From Fictibacillus aquaticus (lineage in GTDB: Bacteria; Bacillota; Bacilli; Bacillales; Fictibacillaceae): DNA of 64,000 nt. Every line of letters starts with the position of its first letter. Positions within the stretch are counted from its first letter, which is position 1. The stretch is from assembly GCF_002245695.1 (NCBI RefSeq), contig NZ_NOII01000011.1, positions 1-64,000 on the forward strand, in the 5' to 3' direction. Under the pieces are notes generated by a model. It was not told the DNA's origin, made no database searches, and saw nothing but the letters and a program-made list of their open reading frames with translations. The position numbers were made by a program, and so were the translations under genes. Shown piece after piece: positions 1 through 8,443 of the stretch.

Positions 1-38
<38 letters not shown>

Positions 39-108
39 GTGTTTAATCTGTCTCTTGCTTGTTTAAAACTGACGGAATTAATTTAATTCCTTACCTATGC
101 TTTTGTTC

Positions 109-122
109 AGTTTTCTAAGAAC
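109..122 (-). promoter_or_regulatory. rRNA leader boxA-like antitermination site
   Basis: The minus strand reads GTTCTTAGAAAACT, close to the boxA-type motif (TGTTCTTTGAAAACT) found in Bacillus rRNA leaders. It lies between promoter P2 and the 16S 5' end, where NusB/S10-dependent antitermination sites are expected. Confidence 0.55.
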
Positions 123-156
123 TTTTTCGTGCGTCGCTCGTTTTGGCGACTTTATT

Positions 157-185
157 AGGATAGCATCTGGTGTTTTAGATGTCAA
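157..185 (-). promoter_or_regulatory. rRNA promoter P2
   Basis: The minus strand has TTGACA (185-180), a 17-nt spacer, and TATCCT (162-157). It is the proximal of two promoters upstream of 16S, a typical Bacillus rrn arrangement. Confidence 0.75.
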
Positions 186-263
186 CCTGTTTTTTGTTTT
201 TCTTGCCGGCGACACTGGCTTGCTGTTTGCTTGCTAAGTCGGTGTGTCGCAGCGACAAGAAAT

Positions 264-293
264 AATATATCACGGATGATCAAAACAGGTCAA
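264..293 (-). promoter_or_regulatory. rRNA promoter P1
   Basis: The minus strand has TTGACC (293-288), an 18-nt spacer and TATATT (269-264), about 105 bp upstream of P2. The two form the tandem P1/P2 pair usual for rrn operons. Confidence 0.65.
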
Positions 294-324
294 CACCTTT
301 TTTTGAACTTTTTCTATTGTTTTT

Positions 325-1191
325 TTACCCTTGTAAAGAATAGTAACGGTGATAAAGATTCTTGCCCTTCGTTTCTTTCCGGATGGTCTTTAAAAACCCT
401 CTGTCGATCAAGTGCTCGAGAAGAACTGTCAAGTCGATAGCATAAGCAGACGTTTCAGGATGATCCATTAACTCCTGATAAGTCCATTCTTCCTTTTCAC
501 CCATTACATTCAGCAGATGGCTTGCTCCAAGCTTTGTCTTAGAAGTAAGAGAGAACTCGGAAGCTAACAGCAGAAGTTCAATTCGCTTATCAAGGGTCTC
601 GTTCCCTGTAACAAGTTCTTCGTACAGCTTATATATTTCAGGTTCAATCATTTTAACCTGATTCCAAACGGTTACTTCAGGATAGAACCCATGCTCCACT
701 ACGGCAAGGCGGGCCATGTGATGCAGAGCATGCATGATGTTATTGAAGGCATCAAGGTATTGGCCGGAGTGGGACAGTTCTTTGCCGTCGTAATAACGGC
801 GCAGCAGTTTAGCAAATTCGAGTCCGATTTTTTTCGTGCGCTCCTGAATCGGGAACTCGTGCAGTCTGTCGCGGAGTCTTGTTACATACTCATTGCGGTT
901 AAACAGCACTTTTCCGTTCAATACCCATTCTACCGCTCTGCGGTTGGAACCGAGCAGGAGCCAGTTGTTCAGCTGGTCTTCTGTAACGATGTGAAGAGCT
1001 GCTTTTTTATTGTCAAACTCATAATGTTTAATGCTCCAAGGCTTTTCTGCTTGCTGAACGATAATAAACAGCACACAGTCGAGGTTGTCGGTAGCTGGAA
1101 AAAACGGTTTTGTCTTTTCGATGAGCAGCACACCAAGTGTCCCTTCGTTGCTTGCTCTTTCCTGATATAACGGACGTAACAAATCTTCCAA
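325..1191 (-). CDS. ygxA: nucleotidyltransferase-like protein YgxA
   Basis: This is the YgxA protein, annotated as nucleotidyltransferase-like, which sits beside an rRNA operon in B. subtilis as it does here. Function is unproven. The protein is soluble, ~288 residues, with a C-terminal winged-helix-like tail. I chose a TTG start at 1191. The AGGAG box directly abuts the upstream in-frame ATG at 1200, which is too close to use, but lies 9 nt from the TTG. The TTG start gives an N-terminus of M-EDLLRPLYQER. No Cys cluster, signal peptide or membrane segment is seen. It is separate from ygzB, which is divergent. Confidence 0.85.
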   Translation of the reverse strand: MEDLLRPLYQERASNEGTLGVLLIEKTKPFFPATDNLDCVLFIIVQQAEKPWSIKHYEFDNKKAALHIVTEDQLNNWLLLGSNRRAVEWVLNGKVLFNRNEYVTRLRDRLHEFPIQERTKKIGLEFAKLLRRYYDGKELSHSGQYLDAFNNIMHALHHMARLAVVEHGFYPEVTVWNQVKMIEPEIYKLYEELVTGNETLDKRIELLLLASEFSLTSKTKLGASHLLNVMGEKEEWTYQELMDHPETSAYAIDLTVLLEHLIDRGFLKTIRKETKGKNLYHRYYSLQG

Positions 1192-1313
1192 TGAAGTCAT
1201 CTCCTATATATAGATTGCAACACTAAACCATTCAACGCGTTTTTTAAATATCCTCTTTGTTTTTCTTCTGCCTCCCTATGATATACTGTTAGTTGAAAAT
1301 GGGAGGGACACGC

Positions 1314-1673
1314 ATGATCAAATATACGAGTAAAATTAATAAAATCCGGACGTTTGCATTAAGCCTTGTTTTTATCGGAATCATCATTATGTATGCTGGG
1401 CTCTTTTTCAAGAGCAGCTTCCTGCTCATGTCTCTTTTTATGATTGTTGGTTTTCTGGCTGTGATCGGAAGCTCAGGTGTTTATTTTTGGATTGGAATGA
1501 TCTCAACTCAGGCTGTGCAGGTTGTCTGCCCGAACTGTGGGATTGTCACCAAGGTTCTTGGCCGAGCAGATGCATGTATGTCTTGCAATCAGCCGCTCAC
1601 GCTGGATAAGGATCTTGAAGGACTTGAGTTTGATGAAAAATACAACTCCAAAAAATATCAAAAAAAGAAATAA
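1314..1673 (+). CDS. ygzB: YgzB family membrane protein with zinc-ribbon-like tail
   Basis: A 119-residue protein of the YgzB family, function unknown. Two hydrophobic segments (about residues 13-35 and 38-62) are followed by a CPNCG...CMSC double-CxxC motif that probably binds a metal, then a charged lysine-rich tail. The start at 1314 is chosen because GGGAGGG lies 6 nt upstream; a longer in-frame start at 1293 has no such site. In B. subtilis ygzB also neighbours perR and ygxA. It ends before a bidirectional terminator. Confidence 0.88.
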   Translation: MIKYTSKINKIRTFALSLVFIGIIIMYAGLFFKSSFLLMSLFMIVGFLAVIGSSGVYFWIGMISTQAVQVVCPNCGIVTKVLGRADACMSCNQPLTLDKDLEGLEFDEKYNSKKYQKKK

Positions 1674-1740
1674 TAAAAAACCTGTTTTATAAAGATAACA
1701 AAGTATGACTGTTCAGAACAGAGTAAATATGACACATAAA

Positions 1741-1778
1741 AGAGGATGACCCAGCTAAATGGGTTCATCCTCTTTTTC
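1741..1778. terminator. bidirectional terminator between ygzB and a secreted protein gene
   Basis: Stem AGAGGATGACCCA with its near-complement TGGGTTCATCCTCT (one bulged T), loop of 6 nt, followed by T5. It separates two convergent genes. Confidence 0.8.
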
Positions 1779-1781
1779 CTA

Positions 1782-2309
1782 TTAATCATATTTTCGCTGT
1801 ATGGAATAAACTCGCAATGGTTCTTTGCTGTTCTTTTTCTTGATCATCTTAACAGTATAAACATGGTTTCCAGACAATTCGTTGTACTGATATTGTGTAA
1901 TGGTTACGAAAAGATCGCTTCCTTTTGTTATATATTTGACGGACGGGTATTTTTGTTTTCCTTTTAAGCATTTTTTGTTCCAGCAAAATCCGGTTTGAGT
2001 GAAAGACATATCGTCGTAGGCTGGCACTGCGTATAGCTGTTCACCTTTAGAATTAAGTCCTGCCTTTTTAAAATGGTACCTGAAAAACAAATGCGTAAAT
2101 CCGGTTGTAAATCCTTTCTCCATCGTTGCATAAATTTGTGCTTTCGTAGATTTGCGCCCGTTGAAGAGGCTCCACTGAAGGTCGTGCGCTCTGTCAAGAT
2201 AGATCTGCTCTTTCGTTTTGGCTGCCGCGTATGAATCAGCTGCTCCGAACGCTCCCCAAATGGAAAATGCCATAACCATGCTTAGGAAAAACAATAACCC
2301 TTTTTTCAT
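1782..2309 (-). CDS. secreted protein of unknown function
   Basis: A 175-residue protein that I do not recognise. Residues 1-29 form a clear signal peptide (MKKG, hydrophobic core, SYAAA cleavage region), so export is expected. The mature part is basic, rich in Lys, Tyr and Phe, and has one close cysteine pair (CWNKKC) that could form a disulphide. A GGAGG site lies 9 nt upstream of the ATG. It is monocistronic, between two terminators. Confidence 0.8.
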   Translation of the reverse strand: MKKGLLFFLSMVMAFSIWGAFGAADSYAAAKTKEQIYLDRAHDLQWSLFNGRKSTKAQIYATMEKGFTTGFTHLFFRYHFKKAGLNSKGEQLYAVPAYDDMSFTQTGFCWNKKCLKGKQKYPSVKYITKGSDLFVTITQYQYNELSGNHVYTVKMIKKKNSKEPLRVYSIQRKYD

Positions 2310-2460
2310 TAAAATTGCCTCCGCCTTTTAGATGATTCCCGCTGTCAGCATCCCAGACATGCTGCATTGGGTTATTTACTTATTAGACGTTTAGCAATCC
2401 ATTTAGGAAACAAAATTGTTTGCTCTTTTTCACATCAAAAAACGACACGTAACAGCAAAT

Positions 2461-2490
2461 AAAAAAAGCCTCTCCAAAAGGAGATGGCTT
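2461..2490 (-). terminator. perR terminator
   Basis: The minus strand has AAGCC-ATCTCC / GGAGA-GGCTT with a 4-nt loop, followed by T7. It overlaps the perR stop codon. Confidence 0.75.
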
Positions 2491-2920
2491 AATGTTTTGT
2501 TTGGCAGTCTGGGCAGACGCCGTAAATTTCCATGCGATGACGTGCGATTTTAAAGCCTGTTACGGATTCAGCCAGACTTTCTACTTCATCAAGGCCTGGG
2601 TAGTGGAAATCGACGATCTTTCCGCAAAGGTCACAGATCACATGGTAGTGCTCAGTTGTGACACAGTCGAATCGGCTGGAGGCGTCTCCGTACGTCAGCT
2701 CTTTGACAAGACCGACTTCCTTAAACATGCGCAGGTTATTATATACTGTAGCCACGCTCATATTCGGGAACTTCCCTTCAAGCGCTTTATAAATCTCATC
2801 GGCTGTGGGATGAGACATGGATTGGATTAAATGTTCAAGAATCGCATGACGCTGAGGTGTGATTCGAACACCAGCGTGTTTCAGGGTATGAATCGCTTCA
2901 CTAATTTTTTGTTCAGACAC
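2489..2920 (-). CDS. perR: peroxide stress repressor PerR (Fur family)
   Basis: A 143-residue Fur-family, metal-dependent repressor that senses H2O2 by iron-catalysed oxidation of ligand histidines. The sequence carries the family landmarks: [19 protein letters not shown], the recognition helix [12 protein letters not shown], the sensory ligand region ([11 protein letters not shown]) and two CxxC zinc pairs (CDLC, CPDC). I chose a GTG start at 2920: GAGGTG lies 7 nt upstream, and the resulting N-terminus matches B. subtilis PerR in length. The upstream in-frame ATG (2926) sits only 1 nt from that site. A Per box lies upstream, so autorepression is likely. Confidence 0.95.
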   Translation of the reverse strand: MSEQKISEAIHTLKHAGVRITPQRHAILEHLIQSMSHPTADEIYKALEGKFPNMSVATVYNNLRMFKEVGLVKELTYGDASSRFDCVTTEHYHVICDLCGKIVDFHYPGLDEVESLAESVTGFKIARHRMEIYGVCPDCQTKH

Positions 2921-2960
2921 CGTCATGCACCTCACTTTTTTATACGAAATAATTATTACT

Positions 2961-2975
2961 TTATAATCGTTACAA
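2961..2975. promoter_or_regulatory. Per box upstream of perR
   Basis: TTATAATCGTTACAA matches the Per box TTATAATnATTATAA at 12 of 14 defined positions. It sits 40-55 bp upstream of the perR start, where it can overlap the promoter. PerR autoregulation is established in B. subtilis. Confidence 0.75.
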
Positions 2976-3031
2976 TTAGTTTAAGACTGTTATATCAGGT
3001 TTGTCAATAGAACGGTCATGCGAAACATGCT

Positions 3032-3580
3032 TTATTCCGTTTTTTCATGAAGAACGGGTTCGCTGATTCCCATTTTATGATTTACATATCGTGCTGCAAC
3101 AAAAAGGAAATCGGAAAGCCTGTTTAAATATGATAATACAGCTGGATTGACAGATTCGACTCCTACGGCAATTCGCTCTGCTCTTCTTGCGATTGTTCTT
3201 GCAGTGTGAAGCGCACTGGCAGGTGCTGCACCTCCAGGCAAGATAAATTGCTTCAGCGGCTTTAATGAAGATTGCCACTCATCGATTGTATTCTCAAGAA
3301 ATACGATATCTTTGTCTTCAAGCATCCATGAAACCTTTTTCCCTTGTGGTGTGGCAAGTTCAGCGCCGACATGGAAGAGGACAGTCTGTACTTTTTGCAT
3401 AACTTCTGTAAAATCCCTGGCCCATTCCTCTTGAGGAAGAGTACTGAGTCCAAGTCCGATCATACTATTCGCCTCATCACATGTTCCGTATGCTTCTACC
3501 CGAAGGTCATTCTTCGCTACTCTTTCCCCATAAATCAGTGACGTTGTACCTTTATCTCCGGTTTTTGTATAGATCTTCAT
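3032..3580 (-). CDS. yvqK: PduO-type cob(I)alamin adenosyltransferase
   Basis: A 182-residue ATP:cob(I)alamin adenosyltransferase, which transfers adenosyl from ATP to corrinoid to make adenosylcobalamin. Diagnostic features are the N-terminal TKTGDKG ATP-binding motif, the RRAER helix (about 130-134) and the LNRLSDFLF motif near the C-terminus. It is a full-length, all-helical trimeric family member. It lies 2 nt after the 2-hydroxyacid dehydrogenase gene and is probably co-transcribed with it, although no functional link is evident. No cobalamin riboswitch is seen upstream. Confidence 0.92.
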   Translation of the reverse strand: MKIYTKTGDKGTTSLIYGERVAKNDLRVEAYGTCDEANSMIGLGLSTLPQEEWARDFTEVMQKVQTVLFHVGAELATPQGKKVSWMLEDKDIVFLENTIDEWQSSLKPLKQFILPGGAAPASALHTARTIARRAERIAVGVESVNPAVLSYLNRLSDFLFVAARYVNHKMGISEPVLHEKTE

Positions 3581-3582
3581 TA

Positions 3583-4536
3583 TTAATACCCCCGTTCAAG
3601 TGGAATGATGTTAGTCAGCTTTGTACTTCCTTTTGCATATTGTTTAAGGTTATCTTCAAATAGCGCGATTGCTCTTTCTTGATATTGTGGTGTGATGCTA
3701 GATATATGAGGCGTTACTGTTACATTGTCCATCTCCCACAACGGATTATTCTCCGGCAGCGGTTCTTGTTCGAACACATCTAGAATCGCATGAGCAAACG
3801 TTTTGTTTTCCAAAGCCTGAATTAGGTCTTCTTCCACAACTGTACTACCGCGGCCGATGTTCATAAAAATAGCATCTTTATTCATTGTGATGAACAGCTC
3901 TTTTCCAATCAGCCTGAAGGTTTCAGGCGTTTTTGGCAGAACGTTTATGATAAAATCACAGCTCGCGAACAATTCAGGAAGTTCATTTGGGCTGCTGTAA
4001 ATCTCGTCAAAGTAAGATCCTTTTTCACCTGAGCGGTTGTATCCGATTGTTTTCATGCTGAACGCCTTGGCCAGTCTGGCGATTTCTGTCCCGATTGCTC
4101 CTGCACCTAAGATGCCAATTGTTTTTCCGCTGATCTCAGTCATACCAACTTGGCGGTTCCAGACTTTATCCTGTTCGTTTCGGATAAGAGTCTTCGCCTG
4201 CTTTGCCGTTTGCAACAGCATATAAATCGTATACTCAGCCATTGGAACCGCATGGATACCTCTTGCGTTCGTAACAAGGATGTTCTTTTTCTTGATTGCC
4301 TCAAATGGCATTTTCTCTAAACCAGCTGAAATGACCATAATCCACTTAAGCTTCTCAGCCTTTTCAATCAGTTCATCCGTTAAGTCCTCACCATATGTAA
4401 TAAGAATGTCAGCCTGATGAATGTAATTCTTTCCTTCATCCATCAGATTGGCGAAATAAAACTCCATCTCCGGAAATGTATCAACAAGCTGTTCTTTAAT
4501 CGGAGTACGAAGCCGGGCTGAAGATAAAATATACAC
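3583..4536 (-). CDS. D-isomer specific 2-hydroxyacid dehydrogenase
   Basis: A 317-residue NAD(P)-dependent oxidoreductase of the D-2-hydroxyacid dehydrogenase family, which interconverts 2-keto acids and D-2-hydroxy acids. The Rossmann motif GILGAGAIGTE is near residue 142. The catalytic triad region is visible: Arg in NIGRGS, Glu in DVFEQEPLP and His in TPHIS. The exact substrate (glyoxylate, hydroxypyruvate or other) cannot be told from sequence. It is the first gene of a pair with the adenosyltransferase. A dispersed repeat occupies its upstream region. Confidence 0.88.
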   Translation of the reverse strand: MYILSSARLRTPIKEQLVDTFPEMEFYFANLMDEGKNYIHQADILITYGEDLTDELIEKAEKLKWIMVISAGLEKMPFEAIKKKNILVTNARGIHAVPMAEYTIYMLLQTAKQAKTLIRNEQDKVWNRQVGMTEISGKTIGILGAGAIGTEIARLAKAFSMKTIGYNRSGEKGSYFDEIYSSPNELPELFASCDFIINVLPKTPETFRLIGKELFITMNKDAIFMNIGRGSTVVEEDLIQALENKTFAHAILDVFEQEPLPENNPLWEMDNVTVTPHISSITPQYQERAIALFEDNLKQYAKGSTKLTNIIPLERGY

Positions 4537-4721
4537 AAGAATCCGCTCCTTTCTTACAGAGAATTAACAAGGCTTTTTCTACTTGATTATTACTATTGAA
4601 CTTTATTAGAAAGTTCAGCGTTACGACAGAATGGCTTCAACGCCTAATACAAAAGATTTGTTAGGAACCAATTGCTATGGCTGGCGTTCCGCTTGATCCT
4701 CTTGAATTCATCTTTGATTAA

Positions 4722-4973
4722 GTTGATCGGAGTGTAAGGTGCCGACTCCAGCGGGATCAGCGGGACAGGTGAGACCATTTAGGGGCGCGTAGCGGCAAAT
4801 GGGCTCACTTGTCCAGCAGAAAACGGCTAGCCCCTCGAGGTCAAAAGGGCAAGTGTCCAATAAGTCAAAGACCGACTTACCGGCCCCTTTCCCTTTTGCT
4901 TGTCGGGGCTGAACGAGCGTTTCTGCTTTTCGCCACGCCCCGCGGAAAGCGTGCGCCTGAAACGCAGATCAAC
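4722..4973 (-). repeat. dispersed structured repeat, copy A (long form)
   Basis: Core of ~252 bp, read on the minus strand. It begins GTTGATC, shares CGCACGCTTTCCGCGGGGCG with other copies, carries an internal long foldback (AGCAGAAACG...CGTTTTCTGCT), then a variable-stem hairpin (CCATTT / AAATGG around a GCCGCTACGCGCC loop). It ends GGAGTCGGCACCTTACACTC followed by GATCAAC. The ends are inverted (GTTGATC...GATCAAC). It fills the 4537-5118 gap between the aminopeptidase and the dehydrogenase, so this 580-bp gap holds no gene. See findings. Confidence 0.9.
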
Positions 4974-5118
4974 CTCTTCTCTGACCTCTTCAATAGCAAC
5001 GAAATAAACAGCTAAAATAAAAAAAGCAGGAAGCTCTGAGCATCCCGCCAAAATTAAAAGAGTAGGTTAACCTCAGTCTATGCGGAAGAGGTCTTAGCGT
5101 GTGGTCATACGCCTATTT

Positions 5119-6231
5119 TCATTTTAAATTATCAGGGTTGAGGCCTTTGAGCACAGGCAGGACGAACAATCCGTCTTTTCGGATTAGCACATCATCAAAA
5201 TAGAGCTCTCCGCCGCCGTATTCTGGACGCTGGATCAATACCATATCCCAGTGGACAGCTGATTTATTGCCGTTGTCTGCGTCTTCATATGCTTCACCAG
5301 GTGTGAAGTGGATGCTGCCGCAAATTTTTTCGTCGAATAGAATGTCACCCATCGGATGCATGATCATAGGATTGACACCAATGGCGAATTCCCCAACGTA
5401 ACGTGACCCTTCATCAGTGTCAAAGATTGCATTCAGGCGGTCCACATCATTATCGGCTGTAGCTTCCACGATCTTTCCGTCCTTAAATGTAAGGCTAACA
5501 TTATTGAATGTCGTTCCATGGTAAGGACAAGGTGTGTTATAGGTGATCTTTCCGTTTACACTGTCTTTTACCGGTGCAGTAAACACTTCTCCATCAGGGA
5601 TGTTGTTCTCCCCTGCGCACGGAATGGCAGGAATTCCTTTAATCGAGAACGACAAATCAGTTCCTGGAGATACAATGCGTACCTTATCTGTTCTTTCCAT
5701 TAGTTCTTTAAGCGGCTGCTGTGCTTCGGACATCGCTTTGTAATCTACGTTGCACACATCAAGAAGGAAGTCTGTGAACTTTTCGAAGCTCATTTTTGCC
5801 ATCTGGGCAAATCCGCGAGTTGGATAATTAAGCAGCACCCACTGACGCTCACCGATGATGACACGCTGATACGGCTTGAATGTTTCGCCTCTCAGCTTAT
5901 GCTTTTCTGATGGCACTTCAGAAAACTCAGCGTCATTTTCCTGACCGACGATTGAGATGTAGGCGTCAATATCCTTAATGCGGTATAGATCCCACTTTGT
6001 CTGTGCTTCGAGCTGCTCTCTTTCATAGCCAAGCATCAGCTCACGCGTAACTTCTTCATCAGTAAGGTTAACGTAAGGAAACGCACCTAGAGCATAAGTT
6101 TCTTTTACAAGCTCTTTAACAAGCGGCTTGGCAGCGATGCCAGCGTTGATCAGCACCTTTTGTCCTTTTTTCAGCTGAAGTGAATGGTTAAGCAATGTTT
6201 TCGCCAGAGTATTAATTCGTTGATCACGCAT
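5119..6231 (-). CDS. ampS: M29 family aminopeptidase
   Basis: A 370-residue cytoplasmic metallo-aminopeptidase of family M29 (AmpS/PepS/aminopeptidase T), which removes N-terminal residues from peptides. The length matches the family (~370). Typical metal-site regions are present: GENNIPDGEVFTAPV, GEFAIGVN, GSIHFTPGEAYEDADNGNKS and the SAVHWDM segment. It is monocistronic; the sspH gene is divergent. The ATG at 6231 is preceded on its own strand by GGGGGAC. Confidence 0.92.
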   Translation of the reverse strand: MRDQRINTLAKTLLNHSLQLKKGQKVLINAGIAAKPLVKELVKETYALGAFPYVNLTDEEVTRELMLGYEREQLEAQTKWDLYRIKDIDAYISIVGQENDAEFSEVPSEKHKLRGETFKPYQRVIIGERQWVLLNYPTRGFAQMAKMSFEKFTDFLLDVCNVDYKAMSEAQQPLKELMERTDKVRIVSPGTDLSFSIKGIPAIPCAGENNIPDGEVFTAPVKDSVNGKITYNTPCPYHGTTFNNVSLTFKDGKIVEATADNDVDRLNAIFDTDEGSRYVGEFAIGVNPMIMHPMGDILFDEKICGSIHFTPGEAYEDADNGNKSAVHWDMVLIQRPEYGGGELYFDDVLIRKDGLFVLPVLKGLNPDNLK

Positions 6232-6318
6232 TATGTAAGTCCCCCTGTGATTCTTTTTCTAAAATTCCAATAATTTTATTTTAGCATGATGTTACTTATA
6301 CCGCCTAATCTATTCGTC

Positions 6319-6325
6319 CATACTA
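6319..6325 (+). promoter_or_regulatory. candidate sigma-G type -10 for sspH
   Basis: CATACTA, the forespore sigma-G/-F -10 consensus, lies 28 bp upstream of the sspH start. A weak -35 (CTTATA, 6295-6300) is 18 bp away. The assignment follows from the family, since SASP genes are sigma-G dependent. Confidence 0.5.
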
Positions 6326-6353
6326 ACGAAAGAAAATGGAAAGGATGATGAAC

Positions 6354-6533
6354 ATGAACGCATCCCGCGCACAGCAAATCATTGAATCGACGAAGGAAAT
6401 TGAAGTGCTCTATAACGGAACTCCTGTGTGGCTGCAGTCAGTTGATGAAACAAAGCAAACTGTTCGCGCATACACGGCAGATCAGCCCGATCAGGAGATG
6501 GATATTCCGGTCGGTGAATTGAGAGAAAGCTGA
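6354..6533 (+). CDS. sspH: small acid-soluble spore protein, H type
   Basis: A 59-residue H-type SASP, a spore-core protein made in the forespore. Recognised by the MNxxRAQQIIES start, the YNGTPVW motif, and the acidic middle and end (DQPDQEMDIPVGELRES), all as in SspH. The start at 6354 is chosen over ATGs at 6345 and 6348 because AAAGGA lies 9 nt upstream and the resulting N-terminus matches the family. It is monocistronic and ends at a strong bidirectional terminator shared with bcp. Confidence 0.88.
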   Translation: MNASRAQQIIESTKEIEVLYNGTPVWLQSVDETKQTVRAYTADQPDQEMDIPVGELRES

Positions 6534-6538
6534 TTAAT

Positions 6539-6576
6539 GAAAAAGAATCCAGCATCATTTGCTGGATTCTTTTTCA
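6539..6576. terminator. bidirectional terminator between sspH and bcp
   Basis: A 14-bp stem AAAAGAATCCAGCA / TGCTGGATTCTTTT with a 5-nt loop, A-rich on one side and T-rich on the other, so it works on both strands. Confidence 0.88.
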
Positions 6577-7047
6577 TTAGGAAAGGTTTTCTTCTATATA
6601 CTGCTTCACTTCAGCTGCGTGTTCTTTCACTTTTACTTTTCGGTACTCTTTTATGAGTTTCCCTTTTTTATCGATGATAAATGTCGATCGCTCGATTCCC
6701 ATATACTCTTTTCCGAAGTTTTTCTTCAGCTTCCACACCTCATATTTACTGGCCGCTTCTTGATTTTCATCAGACAGCAGCAAAAACGGCAGATCATGTT
6801 TTGCAATGAATTTATCATGCCTCGCTAAAGGATCCGGGCTGATTCCAAGAACAACTGTATCAAGGCCGCTGAAATCTTCATGCAGATCTCTGAAATCGCA
6901 GGCTTGCGTCGTGCACCCTGGCGTCATATCTTTCGGATAAAAATAAAGAACGATATTTTTCCCTTCAAACTCCGATAGTGAGAAAGTTGTTCCGTTGCTC
7001 GCCGGCAATGTGAAATCCGGGGCAGTTGTACCAATTGCTACAGTCAT
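6577..7047 (-). CDS. bcp: thioredoxin-dependent peroxiredoxin BCP
   Basis: A 156-residue peroxiredoxin Q/BCP that reduces H2O2 and alkyl hydroperoxides using thioredoxin. The peroxidatic Cys lies in DMTPGCTTQACDF, with the resolving Cys five residues on (C..TTQA..C), the classic BCP pair. The start at 7047 has GGAGGG upstream; the longer in-frame ORF lacks homology. It corresponds to B. subtilis ygaF, which also lies near gsaB and perR. Compare the UGA-containing peroxiredoxin at 63.4-63.8 kb. Confidence 0.95.
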   Translation of the reverse strand: MTVAIGTTAPDFTLPASNGTTFSLSEFEGKNIVLYFYPKDMTPGCTTQACDFRDLHEDFSGLDTVVLGISPDPLARHDKFIAKHDLPFLLLSDENQEAASKYEVWKLKKNFGKEYMGIERSTFIIDKKGKLIKEYRKVKVKEHAAEVKQYIEENLS

Positions 7048-7107
7048 CTCTTTCCCTCCAGCTTTTATTATCTCTATAAGGTTAGCCAAAAGCTGAAGCA
7101 ACTACAA

Positions 7108-7530
7108 CTAATCTGCTGAAGTATTATGCTGGATGACAGACGTTAACACGAAAGCAATGGGCAGCAGATAGCCGATCAATGCTTCTACTATTGCTATAAA
7201 ACGACCGATGCCAATCGGCAATATATCTCCATATCCGAGCGAAAACAATGTCGATGCACTGAAATAGACCGTTTCATGAAGTACAACCCAAAGCGATCCT
7301 TCTGAAAACCCTGCAGCACCTTCAAGAACTGGAAGTCCGAGCAGACCGGTGACTGTGAAAAGAAGACCAAAACCGATAATCACAGTCAAATAGATGACAA
7401 AGAGGACCGCAACGTAGCCGAACGGCATCAGGTGCTCTTTTAGTCCAGGATGCTTGAACAAAATAGCGATGCTGCTGCAAATGATATAAAAAGAAAGAAA
7501 TCCGATGATGACCAGCAAAACCTGCCCCAT
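7108..7530 (-). CDS. small two-TM potassium channel-like protein
   Basis: A ~140-residue membrane protein with three or four hydrophobic stretches and a pore-loop selectivity filter, TLFSLGYGDILP, between the last two helices. The filter reads S-L-G-Y-G-D where TVGYGD is usual. No cytoplasmic RCK/TrkA-N domain is attached, so gating is not evident. The start at 7530 has GAGGTGG 8 nt upstream. It follows the ABC exporter genes but is separated from them by a 70-bp palindrome. Confidence 0.8.
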   Translation of the reverse strand: MGQVLLVIIGFLSFYIICSSIAILFKHPGLKEHLMPFGYVAVLFVIYLTVIIGFGLLFTVTGLLGLPVLEGAAGFSEGSLWVVLHETVYFSASTLFSLGYGDILPIGIGRFIAIVEALIGYLLPIAFVLTSVIQHNTSAD

Positions 7531-7577
7531 CACAAATACCACCTCATTACAGCCTATGAAACTCGTCCAAAAAAAGA

Positions 7578-7647
7578 CCGGGGTCCGGTACCATTCATCC
7601 AAACTCGCTTTATAGCGCCGCTGAATATGAATGGTACCGGACCCCGG
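7578..7647. repeat. short palindrome family, copy P1
   Basis: A perfect 21-bp inverted repeat (7578-7598 / 7627-7647) built on CCGGGGTCCGGTACC, with a 28-nt loop. It lies between the ABC exporter operon and the channel gene. Belongs to a seven-member family in this window. Confidence 0.9.
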
Positions 7648-7654
7648 CTAGATA

Positions 7655-8440
7655 TTAGTTCCCTGCACCTCTGTATTTTGTTACACCTACGTTCCAGAGC
7701 CATACCGCGACTCCGAAGAAGACTGCACCGATAACAGGTGTTAGAAAGGCGTAGCCATACCACTCCGTCCTGCCTAGAAAATATGAGGACGGATAGACGC
7801 CGACAAAGGCGAACGGCAGGATCCATGTGAGGATATACTTGATCACTTTATTATAAATATCAACCGGATACCGGCCGTAGTTGCCGATGTTATACATCAT
7901 AGGCATAATATCAGTCCGGCTGTCTGACCAGAACCCGATACTCGCCAAGCTGATAAAGATCCCGGCGTACACGAGAACACCCCCGAGCACGAGTACAATA
8001 AAAATGAAAGGATCATACCAGTGCAGTTCAAGCCCGAGCCGGCTTCCCGCATAAAACATGACAATCAGGCCAGTGACCGCGCCAAAAAGGGACTCCAGTT
8101 CAAGCCTTTCAAGAACGATCTGGAACAAGCTGTGAATCGGTCTTGTGAGGATACGGTCCATCTCCCCTTTTACAATATACCGGTCGGTGAAGTCCCATAT
8201 ATTGAAGAAAGCGCCGAATACAGCGAACGGTACAAGGAAGAAGCCATAAATGAAAATCATCTCCTCCCTGCTCCAGCCGCCAAGAAGGTTCGTATGACCA
8301 AACACGACTAGTATAAACACAAGGTTTACTGCCTGAAAGAGGAAATCCGAGAATATTTCCACCAGCATATCGGCACGGTATGAGAGTCTCGTTTTCACAT
8401 ATTGTCCTGCGTATTGAAAGAAAATCGATAAATATGACAT
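7655..8440 (-). CDS. ABC-2 type exporter permease (DUF990-like), subunit 2
   Basis: A 261-residue membrane protein with about six hydrophobic helices, of the ABC-2 permease family that contains DUF990-type proteins. It is the third gene of a three-gene exporter operon: ATPase, permease, permease. The two permeases probably form a heterodimer with an ATPase dimer. Substrate unknown; relatives are annotated as antibiotic or viologen exporters. Only 3 nt separate it from the upstream permease. Confidence 0.87.
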   Translation of the reverse strand: MSYLSIFFQYAGQYVKTRLSYRADMLVEIFSDFLFQAVNLVFILVVFGHTNLLGGWSREEMIFIYGFFLVPFAVFGAFFNIWDFTDRYIVKGEMDRILTRPIHSLFQIVLERLELESLFGAVTGLIVMFYAGSRLGLELHWYDPFIFIVLVLGGVLVYAGIFISLASIGFWSDSRTDIMPMMYNIGNYGRYPVDIYNKVIKYILTWILPFAFVGVYPSSYFLGRTEWYGYAFLTPVIGAVFFGVAVWLWNVGVTKYRGAGN

Positions 8441-8443
8441 CTC

